Shown here piece by piece: positions 28,876 through 36,961 of a DNA stretch of 64,000 nucleotides (position 1 is the stretch's first letter; each line of letters begins with the position of its first letter). The DNA comes from Mycolicibacterium sp. CH28 (lineage in GTDB: Bacteria > Actinomycetota > Actinomycetes > Mycobacteriales > Mycobacteriaceae). A model generated the notes under the pieces. It had not been told where the DNA came from and did no database searches. It saw only the letters and a program-made list of their open reading frames with translations. Location: positions 537,983-601,982 of the forward strand of contig NZ_SRLQ01000003.1 in the NCBI RefSeq assembly GCF_004745805.1. Direction: 5' to 3'. A program made the position numbers and the translations under genes.

Positions 28876-30132
28876 GTGAGCGACGACTGGCCGCGCCGGC
28901 CCGCGCCGGATCCACCCACCGAGCGGATCCCACGTCCCACGCCGCGGACCCCGCGTCGCGAACCACCACAGGTGATCCGACGCGACCCCGCCTACCCACC
29001 GCCACCGCCACCGCCGCCACGTCCGGGCCCACCGCCACGTCCGGGCCCACCACCACGTCCGAACCCGCCACGTCAGGCGGTGCCACCACCACGCCCGCCT
29101 CGGCGGCCAGCCCCGGCGGCCCCGGTCGCGCCGCCCCCGGCCCCGGCGAAACCCGCTCGGGTGAAGCGGAAACGCCATTGGGGGCGAAGGATTTTCGTCA
29201 GTGCCATAGTCATCGCACTGGTGGCGGTCACGGCGCTGGTGGGGACCGCCGTCTGGATCGACTCCAACCTGCGGCGGGTCGCGGTGTTCGACTCCGCCGA
29301 CCGCCCGCCGGCCGGCGCGGGCACCACCTGGCTGCTCGTCGGCTCGGACAGCCGGGCGGACCTGACCCCGCAACAGCAGGCCGAGCTCGCCACCGGCGGC
29401 GATCTGGGCAACGGACGGACCGACACCATCCTGGTGGTGCACATCCCCGCCCTCGGTTCCGGCGCCCCCACCACTTTGGTGTCAATCCCCCGCGACTCCT
29501 ACGTCGAGATCCCCGGCTACGGCAAGGACAAGATCAACGCGGCGTTCGCCGAAGGCGGCGCCCCGCTGCTTGCCAAGACCGTCGAGCAAGCCACCGGCCT
29601 GCATCTGGATCACTACGCCGAAGTGGGCTTCGACGGCTTCGCGGTCCTGGTCGACGCGCTCGGCGGGGTCGAGATGTGCCCGGCCGATCCGATCAACGAC
29701 CCCCTGGCCGGCATCGACCTGCCTGCCGGCTGCCAAACCCTGGATGGACGCACTGCGCTGGGGTTTGTCCGCTCCCGTGCTACCCCACGCGCCGACCTGG
29801 ACCGGATGGTCCACCAGCGCGAATTCATGTCGGCGGTGATGCACCGGGCGAGCAGCCCCGCGGTGTGGATCAACCCGTGGCGCTGGTATTCGGTGCCGCG
29901 GGCCGCGGTGGGCTCACTCACCGTCGACAACGGCGCCCACGTCTGGGATCTGGCCACGCTGGGCTGGGCGCTGCATGGCTCCACCACAGCGCTCACCGTG
30001 CCGATCGGCGAGTTCACCGACACCGACTCCGGCTCGGTGGTGGTGTGGGATTCCGACGCCGCCGCCGGGCTGTTCCAGGCGCTGCGCACCGACGCGGCCA
30101 TCCCGCAGCAGGTGCTCGAGGGACAGCCCTAA
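28876..30132 (+). CDS. LytR-CpsA-Psr (LCP) family protein
   Basis: 418 residues: a Pro/Arg-rich cytosolic region (~1-95), one membrane helix (FVSAIVIALVAVTALVGTAVW), then the LCP domain with TWLLVGSDSRADLT, GRTDTILVVHI, VSIPRDSYVEIPGYGKDKINAAFAEGG and GFVRSRATPRADLDRMVHQ, the Arg/Asp residues that bind polyprenyl pyrophosphate. LCP proteins ligate arabinogalactan to peptidoglycan, so this gene belongs functionally with the galactan operon at the start of the window. GTG start. It overlaps the convergent glpQ1 gene by 4 bp. Confidence 0.92.
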   Translation: MSDDWPRRPAPDPPTERIPRPTPRTPRREPPQVIRRDPAYPPPPPPPPRPGPPPRPGPPPRPNPPRQAVPPPRPPRRPAPAAPVAPPPAPAKPARVKRKRHWGRRIFVSAIVIALVAVTALVGTAVWIDSNLRRVAVFDSADRPPAGAGTTWLLVGSDSRADLTPQQQAELATGGDLGNGRTDTILVVHIPALGSGAPTTLVSIPRDSYVEIPGYGKDKINAAFAEGGAPLLAKTVEQATGLHLDHYAEVGFDGFAVLVDALGGVEMCPADPINDPLAGIDLPAGCQTLDGRTALGFVRSRATPRADLDRMVHQREFMSAVMHRASSPAVWINPWRWYSVPRAAVGSLTVDNGAHVWDLATLGWALHGSTTALTVPIGEFTDTDSGSVVVWDSDAAAGLFQALRTDAAIPQQVLEGQP

Positions 30133-30959
30133 TCGGATTCGACGTCATCCGGGACGGTCAACGGATTCTGCAGCCAGGCTTTGGTGCGGCCCGGGTGGTT
30201 GGTGGCGATCCAGCCGACGCCCAGGTCCCGACAGAACCCGACATCCTCGTAGTGGTCGACGGTCCAGCAGTACATGGCGCGGCCCTGCGCGGCGGCCCTG
30301 TCGACGAGCTCGGGATGCTCACGCAAGGTGCCGATCGACGGCCCGACAGCTGTGGCTCCGACCGTCGTGGCCGCACTGCCGCCCAGATAGCGCGAAGTGT
30401 CGCCGAGCAGCACGGTCGGCAGCAGCGGCGCGGCGCGGCGGATCCGCCAGACGGCCGCGGCCGAGAACGACATCACCACGGCACGGGACAGATCGGCCGA
30501 CGCCGGTGCGGCGATGCCGTAGCGGTGCAGCAAGGCCAGCACCTTGCTCTCCACCAGGCCGCCGTAGCGCACCGGGTGCTTCGTCTCGATGAACATCTTC
30601 ACCGGCCGGTTCCAGTCCAGCACCAGGCGAACCAGGTCGTCGAGGGTCAGCAGGCCGGTACCGCCCGGCCCGGTGTCGGGACGGCTGCTGTGCCAGGCGC
30701 CCCAGTCCAGTCGGTTGAGCTCAGCCAGCGTCATCTCGCTGACCAGACCGGTGCCCGTCGAGGTCCGATCCACCTTCCGGTCGTGCACACACACCAGGTG
30801 CCCGTCGCGGGTCAGGCGGACATCGCACTCGACTCCGTCGGCCCCCTCTTGGAGGGCAAGCTCGTAGGCGGCCAGCGTGTGCTCGGGACGATCGGCCGAA
30901 GCACCGCGGTGGGCGACCACGAAGGGGTGCCCGCCGTGCAGTCCGCCGGCCGAATCCAT
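30129..30959 (-). CDS. glpQ1: Glycerophosphodiester phosphodiesterase
   Basis: Hydrolyses glycerophosphodiesters from phospholipid turnover to sn-glycerol-3-phosphate and alcohol. About 276 residues with the GDPD signature at the N-terminus: PFVVAHRGASADRPEHTLAAYELAL, DGVECDVRLTRDG and VCVHDRKVDRTS, giving the two catalytic His, the Glu/Asp metal ligands and the second metal site. I chose ATG 30959 (MDSAGGLHGGHPFVV); a frame to 30995 would overlap the upstream gene. Rv3842c homologue. Here bfrB, which neighbours it in M. tuberculosis, is missing. Confidence 0.93.
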   Translation of the reverse strand: MDSAGGLHGGHPFVVAHRGASADRPEHTLAAYELALQEGADGVECDVRLTRDGHLVCVHDRKVDRTSTGTGLVSEMTLAELNRLDWGAWHSSRPDTGPGGTGLLTLDDLVRLVLDWNRPVKMFIETKHPVRYGGLVESKVLALLHRYGIAAPASADLSRAVVMSFSAAAVWRIRRAAPLLPTVLLGDTSRYLGGSAATTVGATAVGPSIGTLREHPELVDRAAAQGRAMYCWTVDHYEDVGFCRDLGVGWIATNHPGRTKAWLQNPLTVPDDVESD

Positions 30960-30963
30960 AGGC

Positions 30964-31998
30964 CTATGCTGCCGGTTCCTGTTGGTCGGACTCAACCGCT
31001 GGGGCTGATTCGGGCTCGGCGGGCCGATCCTGGCCGACCACCACCCATCGGTGCAGCGGTCGCTCGACCGGCTTTCGGACGAAACCGTCGAACACCTGCC
31101 ACAGCAATACCAAGACGGCCGCGCCGAGCAGGTAGGCGATGATCACCGTCACGGTGTTGTCGGCGATCCCCTGCGGTTGCGTGGTGAAACTCGTGGCGAT
31201 GCCGAAGATCGACACGCCCGTCGACAACACCCAGGCCACCCACCAGGCGGTGATCGGCCCGCGCAGCCGAGACTGGGACGCCTCGGCGTGGGCGAGTTCG
31301 ATGAGATAGACCGGTGCCCAGACCAGGTTGACGACGGGCACCAGGCAGCCTGCCCACAGGGCCCACTTCGGGCGCGGGTCCTCCTGACCGAGGTGGCGGT
31401 AAACCGCCGAACGCCGCGCGATCATCCACGACGTCGTGACCACGGCAGCCAGAATCACCGCCACGATGGCAGCGAGGCTGGCCAACACGCCGAGCCACAG
31501 CGCCGCGTCGGCGACCAGCGGCGGCAGCAGCGAGGAGCGATTGATCAGAAGCAGTATGTAGCGAACGATGTGGACGGCAGCGGCCAAGCCGAAGATCGTG
31601 ATCGCTGACAGCAGCGCCGCCCGGACGGTAACCGGTTCGGGCCCCTTCTTGGCGGCAGGGTCATCGGCGGTCGCCGGCGGGGCGATCTGGTCCACCAGGC
31701 CCCACCGCGGAATGTAGGCGTAGCGCGGTGTCGGGCCGAGTTGTCGACGGCGGCGCCGAGCCGGAGGCGGTGGTCCGGGCCGGACCGCGATCCACCGAGA
31801 TCCCGCCGGCAGGCGCGACGGGCCCCCTTGCGGGTTGGGCTGGCGGGTCGGCGGATGGCTGGTCGCGCCGGGACTCCAGCGCGGATCCGGTGCGTTGGCC
31901 GCCGGTGCCATCAGGGCGCCGTGGCAGCGCGGGCACCAGGCACGCTGGCGGTCGCGCACGTTCCACCGCGTCCCGCACTGCGAACACACCTGAATCAC
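30964..31998 (-). CDS. DUF4328 membrane protein with N-terminal zinc ribbon (Rv3843c-like)
   Basis: About 344 residues. It begins VIQVCSQCGTRWNVRDRQRAWCPRCHG (zinc ribbon, CxxC...CxxC), then a Pro-rich linker, then four to six membrane helices typical of DUF4328 (RAALLSAITIFGLAAAVHIV, WALWAGCLVPVVNLVWAPVYL), ending in an acidic tail. GTG 31998 is chosen because the homologue begins with the same VIQVCSQCG; the frame extends to 32043. It ends 4 bp before glpQ1. Function unknown. Confidence 0.85.
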   Translation of the reverse strand: MIQVCSQCGTRWNVRDRQRAWCPRCHGALMAPAANAPDPRWSPGATSHPPTRQPNPQGGPSRLPAGSRWIAVRPGPPPPARRRRRQLGPTPRYAYIPRWGLVDQIAPPATADDPAAKKGPEPVTVRAALLSAITIFGLAAAVHIVRYILLLINRSSLLPPLVADAALWLGVLASLAAIVAVILAAVVTTSWMIARRSAVYRHLGQEDPRPKWALWAGCLVPVVNLVWAPVYLIELAHAEASQSRLRGPITAWWVAWVLSTGVSIFGIATSFTTQPQGIADNTVTVIIAYLLGAAVLVLLWQVFDGFVRKPVERPLHRWVVVGQDRPAEPESAPAVESDQQEPAA

Positions 31999-32115
31999 GC
32001 GGACCAGCCTAGCGAGCGCAACCCCGAACCGGGGCATGCGCAAGGCCCCTCGCCGCAGATGGGTTGTGGCACGCAGTGCATCTTCGACTGTCGCGGCTAT
32101 GCAGCAATGCCTGGA

Positions 32116-32225
32116 CTATCCACAGTTTCCACAGGTTTATCCACAAGCTTGCGTGGTGGCCAATGGCCACTGAGCGCATCTTCTCCTGACCAAGAGGGCC
32201 GGCTCCTGTGGATAACCGGGGCGCG
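32116..32225. promoter_or_regulatory. DnaA-box cluster
   Basis: Three boxes occur head to tail: ctatccaca (32116-32124), gtttccaca (32125-32133) and the perfect ttatccaca (32137-32145). A fourth, tgtggataa (32217-32225), is the perfect box on the other strand. Consensus is TTATCCACA. There is no dnaA or dnaN nearby. Confidence 0.6.
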
Positions 32226-32480
32226 CGTCGGCAGGCTGATCAACAAGCTGGCCGCGGTCGAGCGAAATCGATTGGCCCACTAATCGAGTTGCCGGCCGCG
32301 GCGACTCGCCGCGCGACACGCCGACCGACTTCGAGACAACTGCGATCCGAGATACCCCGGCCCGCACGCACGGCTTCAATCAACAAGTTCCACGCCCACC
32401 GGCCGTCGGGATACCGCAGCTCAGCCGATCGATTTTCTTCGCGATACAGGAGGGGTTATGATCGCGCTCACAGAAGTGCC

Positions 32481-32496
32481 TGTGACTAATTTCACT
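32481..32496 (+). promoter_or_regulatory. CRP-like binding site
   Basis: tgtgactaatttcact matches the CRP consensus TGTGA-N6-TCACA at 9 of 10 defined bases. It ends 38 bp before the ATG of the small membrane protein. Confidence 0.5.
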
Positions 32497-32533
32497 GGGA
32501 GCTGTAATTGAACATGCAGGTCAGGACGGTTTG

Positions 32534-32692
32534 ATGGCATCACAGTCATTCGGGACGCACTCCGCGTCGCAGCCGTCGCATTGGCAGGTCTCCTCTGCCA
32601 CCTGCAACCGCTCCTACCTGGCGGCCGCCATGCGTGCCGGAATCATCGCCCTGGTCCTGCTCGGCATCCTTGCCCTGATCGTCTTGCTCTGA
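32534..32692 (+). CDS. Small single-pass membrane protein (52 residues)
   Basis: A 52-residue protein starting ATG 32534. A Ser/Gln/His-rich N-terminus (ASQSFGTHSASQPSHWQVSS, ~1-22) is followed by TCNRSYLAAAMRAG and a hydrophobic C-terminal helix (IIALVLLGILALIVLL). Too short for usual gene calls but with codon usage and a helix that look real. I do not recognise a family. The CRP-like site upstream suggests cAMP-linked control. Alternative: a chance frame; confidence moderate. Confidence 0.45.
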   Translation: MASQSFGTHSASQPSHWQVSSATCNRSYLAAAMRAGIIALVLLGILALIVLL

Positions 32693-32843
32693 GCCCGTCG
32701 GCTCCAGCAGCCCCCCGTCAGCCTTGGCAATGCGCCGTTAGCACTCGTGCCCTCTTGCGTGCCAACCGGCACGTACCGCATCCTGATCCGAACCGACCCG
32801 CTGTCGTGTCGCACTGGCAGTACCGAGGTGTCGCGGAGGCGAG

Positions 32844-33377
32844 ATGGAAACTGGTTCCGGGCGTGCGGTCGAAGTCGCCCCGTTTCATTCCCGCGGCGCC
32901 CTGAAGGGCTTCGTCGTATCCGGCCGCTGGCCGAACTCAACGAAGGAATGGGCGCAGCTGCTGATGGTGGCGGTCCGCGTCGCCTCAACGCCTGGCTTGC
33001 TCTCCACGACAACAATTTTCGGTGTTCGCGAGGAGCTTCCCGACATGCCTGAACCGGGAACAGTCGGCCTGGTTCTCGCCGAGGGCACTGTGGTCGGCGA
33101 ATCGGCGATTCCGCCAGGACATTTCGCCGACAGACAACCGCCGGCTCTGCTGATGCTCCACCCACCCTCGGAGACCACGCCGTCACTTCCCGAGTGCTCG
33201 GGTGCGGCATCGGGATGCGTTCTGCTACCTGGTATTCCGCACCTGGGCCTGGAGCACAGGGCCGCCTGGGTCGAGGCGGAATCAGATGGCACCATCACGG
33301 GCATGGTGAGCCGGGTCGGCGTGGATCCGATCAGCCACCCCGATACCGCCATCCTGGCGATGTTGCTTGCCGCATAG
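32844..33377 (+). CDS. Conserved hypothetical protein (Rv3847-like)
   Basis: 177 residues, the same length as M. tuberculosis Rv3847. Conserved-looking blocks: GALKGFVVSGRWPNSTKEWAQ, TPGLLSTTTIFGVREELPD, GTVGLVLAEGTVVGE. A soluble protein without signal peptide; no catalytic motif seen and no function proposed. It precedes the UPF0016 gene as Rv3847 precedes Rv3848. In M. tuberculosis sodA lies just upstream; here it is absent. Confidence 0.8.
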   Translation: METGSGRAVEVAPFHSRGALKGFVVSGRWPNSTKEWAQLLMVAVRVASTPGLLSTTTIFGVREELPDMPEPGTVGLVLAEGTVVGESAIPPGHFADRQPPALLMLHPPSETTPSLPECSGAASGCVLLPGIPHLGLEHRAAWVEAESDGTITGMVSRVGVDPISHPDTAILAMLLAA

Positions 33378-33493
33378 TCGATGTATGGGTGTCCGAACTT
33401 TCGTCAGCGGGTACACCAAAATTATTGGTGCGGTTAGGTTTTCGATTCCATCAAGTTGCGCGGGCGACCCCGCCGGCCGTACAGTGCGTACCA

Positions 33494-33604
33494 GCGAAGG
33501 GGAGTAGCCCCCAATCGGACAATCGACATACTGGCCAGGCGCGAATAACGCCGGGCCCGGTTGTCCGGCCGGCACAAGTGCCGGTGGGCGAGACCTTCGG
33601 CCGT
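33494..33604 (+). ncRNA. yybP-ykoY (manganese) riboswitch
   Basis: The leader of the UPF0016 gene contains the two invariant parts of this class: GGGGAGTAG (33499-33507) near the 5' end and GAGACCTTCGGCC (33590-33602) at the 3' end. GAAGG (33496-33500) pairs with CCTTC (33594-33598) as the closing helix, and GC-rich hairpins (ccgggcccgg, ccggccggcacaagtgccgg) lie between. It ends about 75 nt before the start codon. Expected behaviour: Mn2+ binding turns on the exporter downstream. Confidence 0.8.
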
Positions 33605-33680
33605 GAGACCATTTATTGGTTGTCGGCCGGAGGCCTCCACATGGTCCCCTGACGACAGCCACCCGACCGAGGAGTCTTGG

Positions 33681-34445
33681 GTGCTGGCAGCGTTGTTCCT
33701 TAGTTTCGCCGTCATTTTCGTCGCCGAGTTGGGCGACAAGTCGCAGTTGATGGCGATGACCTTCGCCTTGCGTTACCGCTGGTGGGTGGTGCTGGGCGGG
33801 ATCACCGTCGCGACCACCGCAGTCCACCTCATCTCCGTGGCCGTCGGCCACTACCTGGGCGCCTCGCTGCCGACGCATCTGCTCGGCATTCTGGCCGGCG
33901 TGGCGTTCATCGTGTTCGGCTTGTGGACGTTGCGCGGCGACCGGCTCTCCGACGACGAGGCGACCCGGGCGCAGCGCACCACCGCTCCGGCGTTCTTCGC
34001 GGTGACGTCGGCGTTCCTGCTGGCCGAACTGGGTGACAAGACGATGCTCGCCACGATCACCCTGGCCGCCGACAACGACTGGGTAGGGGTGTGGATCGGG
34101 TCCACGATCGGCATGGTCACCGCCGACGCGCTGGCCATCTTGGTCGGCGCGGTGGCCGGCAAGCACCTGCCGGAGCGGATGATCCAGTTGGGTGCCGCCG
34201 CACTGTTCCTGATCTTCGGTGTGTCCATGCTGGTCGAGGGCAATTTCCCCACCCTTCCGGGGGTGGTGGTCGGCGTGATCGCGATCGCAGCCGTCCTGGC
34301 TTTCGGAGCGGTGCTGTGGGCCCTGCCGCCGCGGCTGCGTCCCGCTGCGCTGCACCGCGAGGACCCAGCCCCCTCCCCCGAGTCGGCCTCGACGGGGGCC
34401 GATAGCACTCGTTGCCGCTCAGGTGATTCGGATTCCGGCGCATAG
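33681..34445 (+). CDS. UPF0016/GDT1-TMEM165 family Mn2+ exporter (Rv3848-like)
   Basis: A 254-residue membrane protein with two copies of the family signature: AELGDKSQLMAMTFA (~16-30) and AELGDKTMLATITLA (~117-131), each in a three-helix half, joined by a cytosolic loop (RGDRLSDDEATRAQRTT). The C-terminal tail is Ser/Asp-rich. Bacterial members (MneA type) export Mn2+. GTG 33681 has AGGAG (33670-33674). The manganese riboswitch directly upstream supports the metal assignment. Confidence 0.9.
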   Translation: MLAALFLSFAVIFVAELGDKSQLMAMTFALRYRWWVVLGGITVATTAVHLISVAVGHYLGASLPTHLLGILAGVAFIVFGLWTLRGDRLSDDEATRAQRTTAPAFFAVTSAFLLAELGDKTMLATITLAADNDWVGVWIGSTIGMVTADALAILVGAVAGKHLPERMIQLGAAALFLIFGVSMLVEGNFPTLPGVVVGVIAIAAVLAFGAVLWALPPRLRPAALHREDPAPSPESASTGADSTRCRSGDSDSGA

Positions 34446-34843
34446 CTCACCGACCTTCGGGCGACGCCGGGGCCGGATCGGAGCGGCCCGCGACGAGCGG
34501 GGCCGGCTGCCACGGTGACAGCTCTTACAGCAAAGTGATTTTGTGGGTTGCCTGTGAGGTTGCGCAGTTGCCCGGTGGATCAGCCGAGTTCCGGACAGCC
34601 GATCGCGGAACAGATGCTGAGCCCAGGCGCCTCCGACCTTGCGTTTCTTTGCCTCACCGTATGCTGTTGGTACCGTACGGACGCCGCGGATGGCAGCCCA
34701 AGATGTTTGCCAGTTGCCAAAAATGTCCGTGCGCGTCAATTGTTGGGTAGTTTGCACTTGGTTGTCGGCGCTTGTGTCGCTACGATGATCAGCAAATAAG
34801 CCAACGGAAACGACAGCTCTTCTCGCATGTGGAGGTCAAAAGG
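34446..34843. promoter_or_regulatory. espR upstream region with candidate EspR sites
   Basis: 398 bp without a gene. Three matches to the EspR motif as I recall it, TTTGC[T/C][G/A], occur: minus strand 34528-34534, plus strand 34706-34712 (tttgcca) and minus strand 34790-34796. Spacing over ~270 bp would suit the looping reported for this nucleoid protein. A long untranslated leader is likely. I see no small gene. Confidence 0.45.
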
Positions 34844-35242
34844 ATGAGCACGACGTTCTCGGCGCGACTGAATCGCCTGTTCGACACGGTATATCCGCCC
34901 GGCCGCGGTCCTCATACCTCCGCCGAGGTGATTGCCGCACTCAAGTCGGAGGGGGTCACGATGTCGGCTCCGTACCTGTCTCAGCTGCGCTCAGGCAACC
35001 GGACGAATCCGTCATCGACCACCATGACCGCGCTTGCCAACTTCTTCCGAATCAAACCGGCGTACTTCACTGATGACGAGTACTACGAGAAGCTCGACAA
35101 GGAACTGACCTGGTTGGCCAACATGCGCGACGAGGGTGTGCGACGGATTGCCGCGCGGACGGTGGGACTGTCCCCGGAAGCCCAGCAGGACATCGTGGTC
35201 AAGGTCGACGAGCTGCGCCGCAAGGAACACCTCGACGATTAG
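34844..35242 (+). CDS. espR: Nucleoid-associated regulator EspR
   Basis: 132 residues, as in M. tuberculosis Rv3849. An N-terminal helix-turn-helix (SAEVIAALKSEGVTMSAPYLSQLRSGNRTNPSSTTMTAL, read in parts) and a C-terminal dimerisation region (DKELTWLANMRDEGVRRIAART). EspR binds widely as a dimer of dimers and controls espACD and other cell-surface genes. ATG 34844 follows GGAGG (34831-34835); an extended frame from 34772 adds residues with no counterpart. It is convergent with the MAB_1171c-type gene. There is no ESX-1 locus in this window for it to serve. Confidence 0.95.
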   Translation: MSTTFSARLNRLFDTVYPPGRGPHTSAEVIAALKSEGVTMSAPYLSQLRSGNRTNPSSTTMTALANFFRIKPAYFTDDEYYEKLDKELTWLANMRDEGVRRIAARTVGLSPEAQQDIVVKVDELRRKEHLDD

Positions 35243-35287
35243 CCCGTCGCTGCTGTGGCGGGAGCCTCGGCAACGGTTGGGTTCGCC

Positions 35288-36427
35288 TCAGCGCGCGGGA
35301 GTCGGATTCGTGCATTCCAGTGCTTGGTACTGGCGCGCGATCTCGAGAATCCACTCCCGGTCTGAGTAGGTCTCTGGCTGCCTGAGCCAGTCCATCCCCG
35401 GGAACTGCCCCTGCCCGGCCGGTCCGGCCACCCGCGGGGTTCGCCGTCCGGCGTGAATCCACTTGGCAATTGCGGCTGCCTGCTCGACCGGGCCGATCGT
35501 CGCGCGCCCGACGTCTGTCAGCACCTCCACCGCGGCGCCGTCACCCGCTCGCCGCTGCAGCGCAGCGGTGGCTTCCAGATACAGGGCGTCGGAGATCAGC
35601 GACAGCCGTTCGGCGACGCGGAACACCAGTGGGCCACGCGGGCGCTCGCCGATACCGACATCCGGCTGCCGGCGTTCCAGCTCGGTCAACAGCGGATCGA
35701 TCAGGCGCAACTCACGCCGCCCGCCGAACCAGTCCTCAACCGCGGGCAACAGCGAACCGGCGGCCACGATCGCCATCGCGGCACCCAGCAATGTCGCCGC
35801 CGTCCCGACGCCGACCAGCCGCGATGTGCCGACAGCCCGGATCAGGAAGAACGCGCTGGCCGCCACGATCAGCGCGATACCAAGGGTGAAGACGAACAGT
35901 GCCCGGCCACGACGGGTCCGGTTGGAATGGCGCATTCCGGCCCACAGCACCAGGGTGGATGCGAGCAGCACATAGAGCAGCGGCAGCAGCCAGGGCAGCG
36001 AGGTGTTGCCGGAGTCGAGGTTGCGCTTCAGGTACTCCTCTGGCGCCATCTCCGGCTGCTGACCAGCCGAGAAGAACAGCACCAGCGTGGTTATCGCAAT
36101 CACCGCGGCCACGACGTACTGTCCCGCCGCGATCCGGTAGATAGCCGCGGGGCTGCGGGTCGAGGCGACGCTGGTGATCATCACGCAACTGCCCGCGGCG
36201 CAACCGATCAGCGCCACCTGGCTCAGCCCGATCGAGATGTTGGACCAGCCCACCGCCGTATCCAGCAGCAAGGTCAGTGGGGGCCAGTTGAGGGCCGCGA
36301 CCACGGCCAGGCTGCCGAGCGCGAGGATCATCGCCGAGCTGACCACCGACTGCTTGTTCACCAACGCCCACCCGATACGCAGGCCGGTGGCCATACCCAG
36401 CAGGCCGGCGATCACCCAGACGATCAA
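35288..36427 (-). CDS. MAB_1171c-type polytopic membrane protein
   Basis: 379 residues. About seven hydrophobic helices in the first ~230 residues (WVIAGLLGMATGLRIGWALV, SLAVVAALNWPPLTLLLDTAV, LLYVLLASTLVLWAGM, FTLGIALIVAASAFFLI), then a cytosolic C-terminus (GGRRELRLIDPLLTELERRQPDVG). This topology and the tail match actinobacterial putative transporters of the MAB_1171c family, often paired with an ImmA/IrrE peptidase gene, as here (4-bp overlap). The transport role is unproven. Confidence 0.75.
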   Translation of the reverse strand: MIVWVIAGLLGMATGLRIGWALVNKQSVVSSAMILALGSLAVVAALNWPPLTLLLDTAVGWSNISIGLSQVALIGCAAGSCVMITSVASTRSPAAIYRIAAGQYVVAAVIAITTLVLFFSAGQQPEMAPEEYLKRNLDSGNTSLPWLLPLLYVLLASTLVLWAGMRHSNRTRRGRALFVFTLGIALIVAASAFFLIRAVGTSRLVGVGTAATLLGAAMAIVAAGSLLPAVEDWFGGRRELRLIDPLLTELERRQPDVGIGERPRGPLVFRVAERLSLISDALYLEATAALQRRAGDGAAVEVLTDVGRATIGPVEQAAAIAKWIHAGRRTPRVAGPAGQGQFPGMDWLRQPETYSDREWILEIARQYQALECTNPTPAR

Positions 36428-36915
36428 CCAAACGCCTCTCCGAGGCGAACCTGCACGATCGATGATCGGTCGGACGGCGACCGACCGAGCCGATAGAGCA
36501 ACAGCGCCGCGAAGTCCTCAGCTTCCTGCTCGGCGTCCTCGCCGCTGGGTCCCATGCATCCGGTCCGCTGGTTGAGCATGTAACCGATGAGGTCGTCGCT
36601 GGCCAGCTCGGCGACATCGCGGGCCGCCTCTGTCACCGGTATGCCGAAGTGACCGAGGACCAGGTGTCCCAGCTCATGGGCGAGGGTGCGATCCCAGGTG
36701 GGCAGGCCGTGTTGGATGAGGAAGACGTCGTGGTCCTCGTACTGGCGCCATTGACCGCACACTCCGGCCGGCAGGTCCGCCATGGTGATCTCGATGGGCC
36801 GGGACCGGTCCACACTGACAGCGGTGACCAGCCGGGTGAGAGAGACTTCGCCGTGCCGGGGTGCCAGATCCAAGACGTCGTTCACCGCTTTGGTGACCCG
36901 GCGACTGGCCGACAT
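36424..36915 (-). CDS. ImmA/IrrE-family metallopeptidase-like protein
   Basis: 163 residues from the ATG at 36915. HELGHLVLGHFG carries the HExxH zinc motif; the DRTLAHELGHL setting and the later DDLIGYMLNQ and EAEDFAALLLYRL are typical of ImmA/IrrE-like proteins. These cleave or interact with repressors of the XRE class. An open frame extends to 37251 but has no similarity; AAGGGG in front of 36915 supports the shorter start. It overlaps its membrane partner by 4 bp. The XRE-fold EspR gene lies just beyond that partner. Confidence 0.82.
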   Translation of the reverse strand: MSASRRVTKAVNDVLDLAPRHGEVSLTRLVTAVSVDRSRPIEITMADLPAGVCGQWRQYEDHDVFLIQHGLPTWDRTLAHELGHLVLGHFGIPVTEAARDVAELASDDLIGYMLNQRTGCMGPSGEDAEQEAEDFAALLLYRLGRSPSDRSSIVQVRLGEAFG

Positions 36916-36961
36916 CTCTATCCCCTTCCCCGTCCGGATCCTGGGCGCCACGCCCTCGCCG

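Larger units (their letters stand above)
32044..32533. other. 490-bp intergenic region with DnaA-box cluster and CRP-like site
   Basis: No coding frame here looks real. It holds a cluster of DnaA-box-like 9-mers at 32116-32225 and a CRP-like site at 32481-32496 (separate entries), in front of a small membrane-protein gene. Confidence 0.6.

Noticed and set aside
27315..28940. A 541-codon minus-strand frame over the DUF2470 and CPBP genes
   Set aside because: Its translation is Gln/His/Arg/Pro-rich noise, and it covers two genes with clear families on the other strand.
32116..32225. DnaA-box cluster as oriC
   Set aside because: No dnaA, dnaN, rpmH or gyrB nearby, and no AT-rich unwinding region; the synteny places this region roughly 100 kb from oriC in M. 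tuberculosis.
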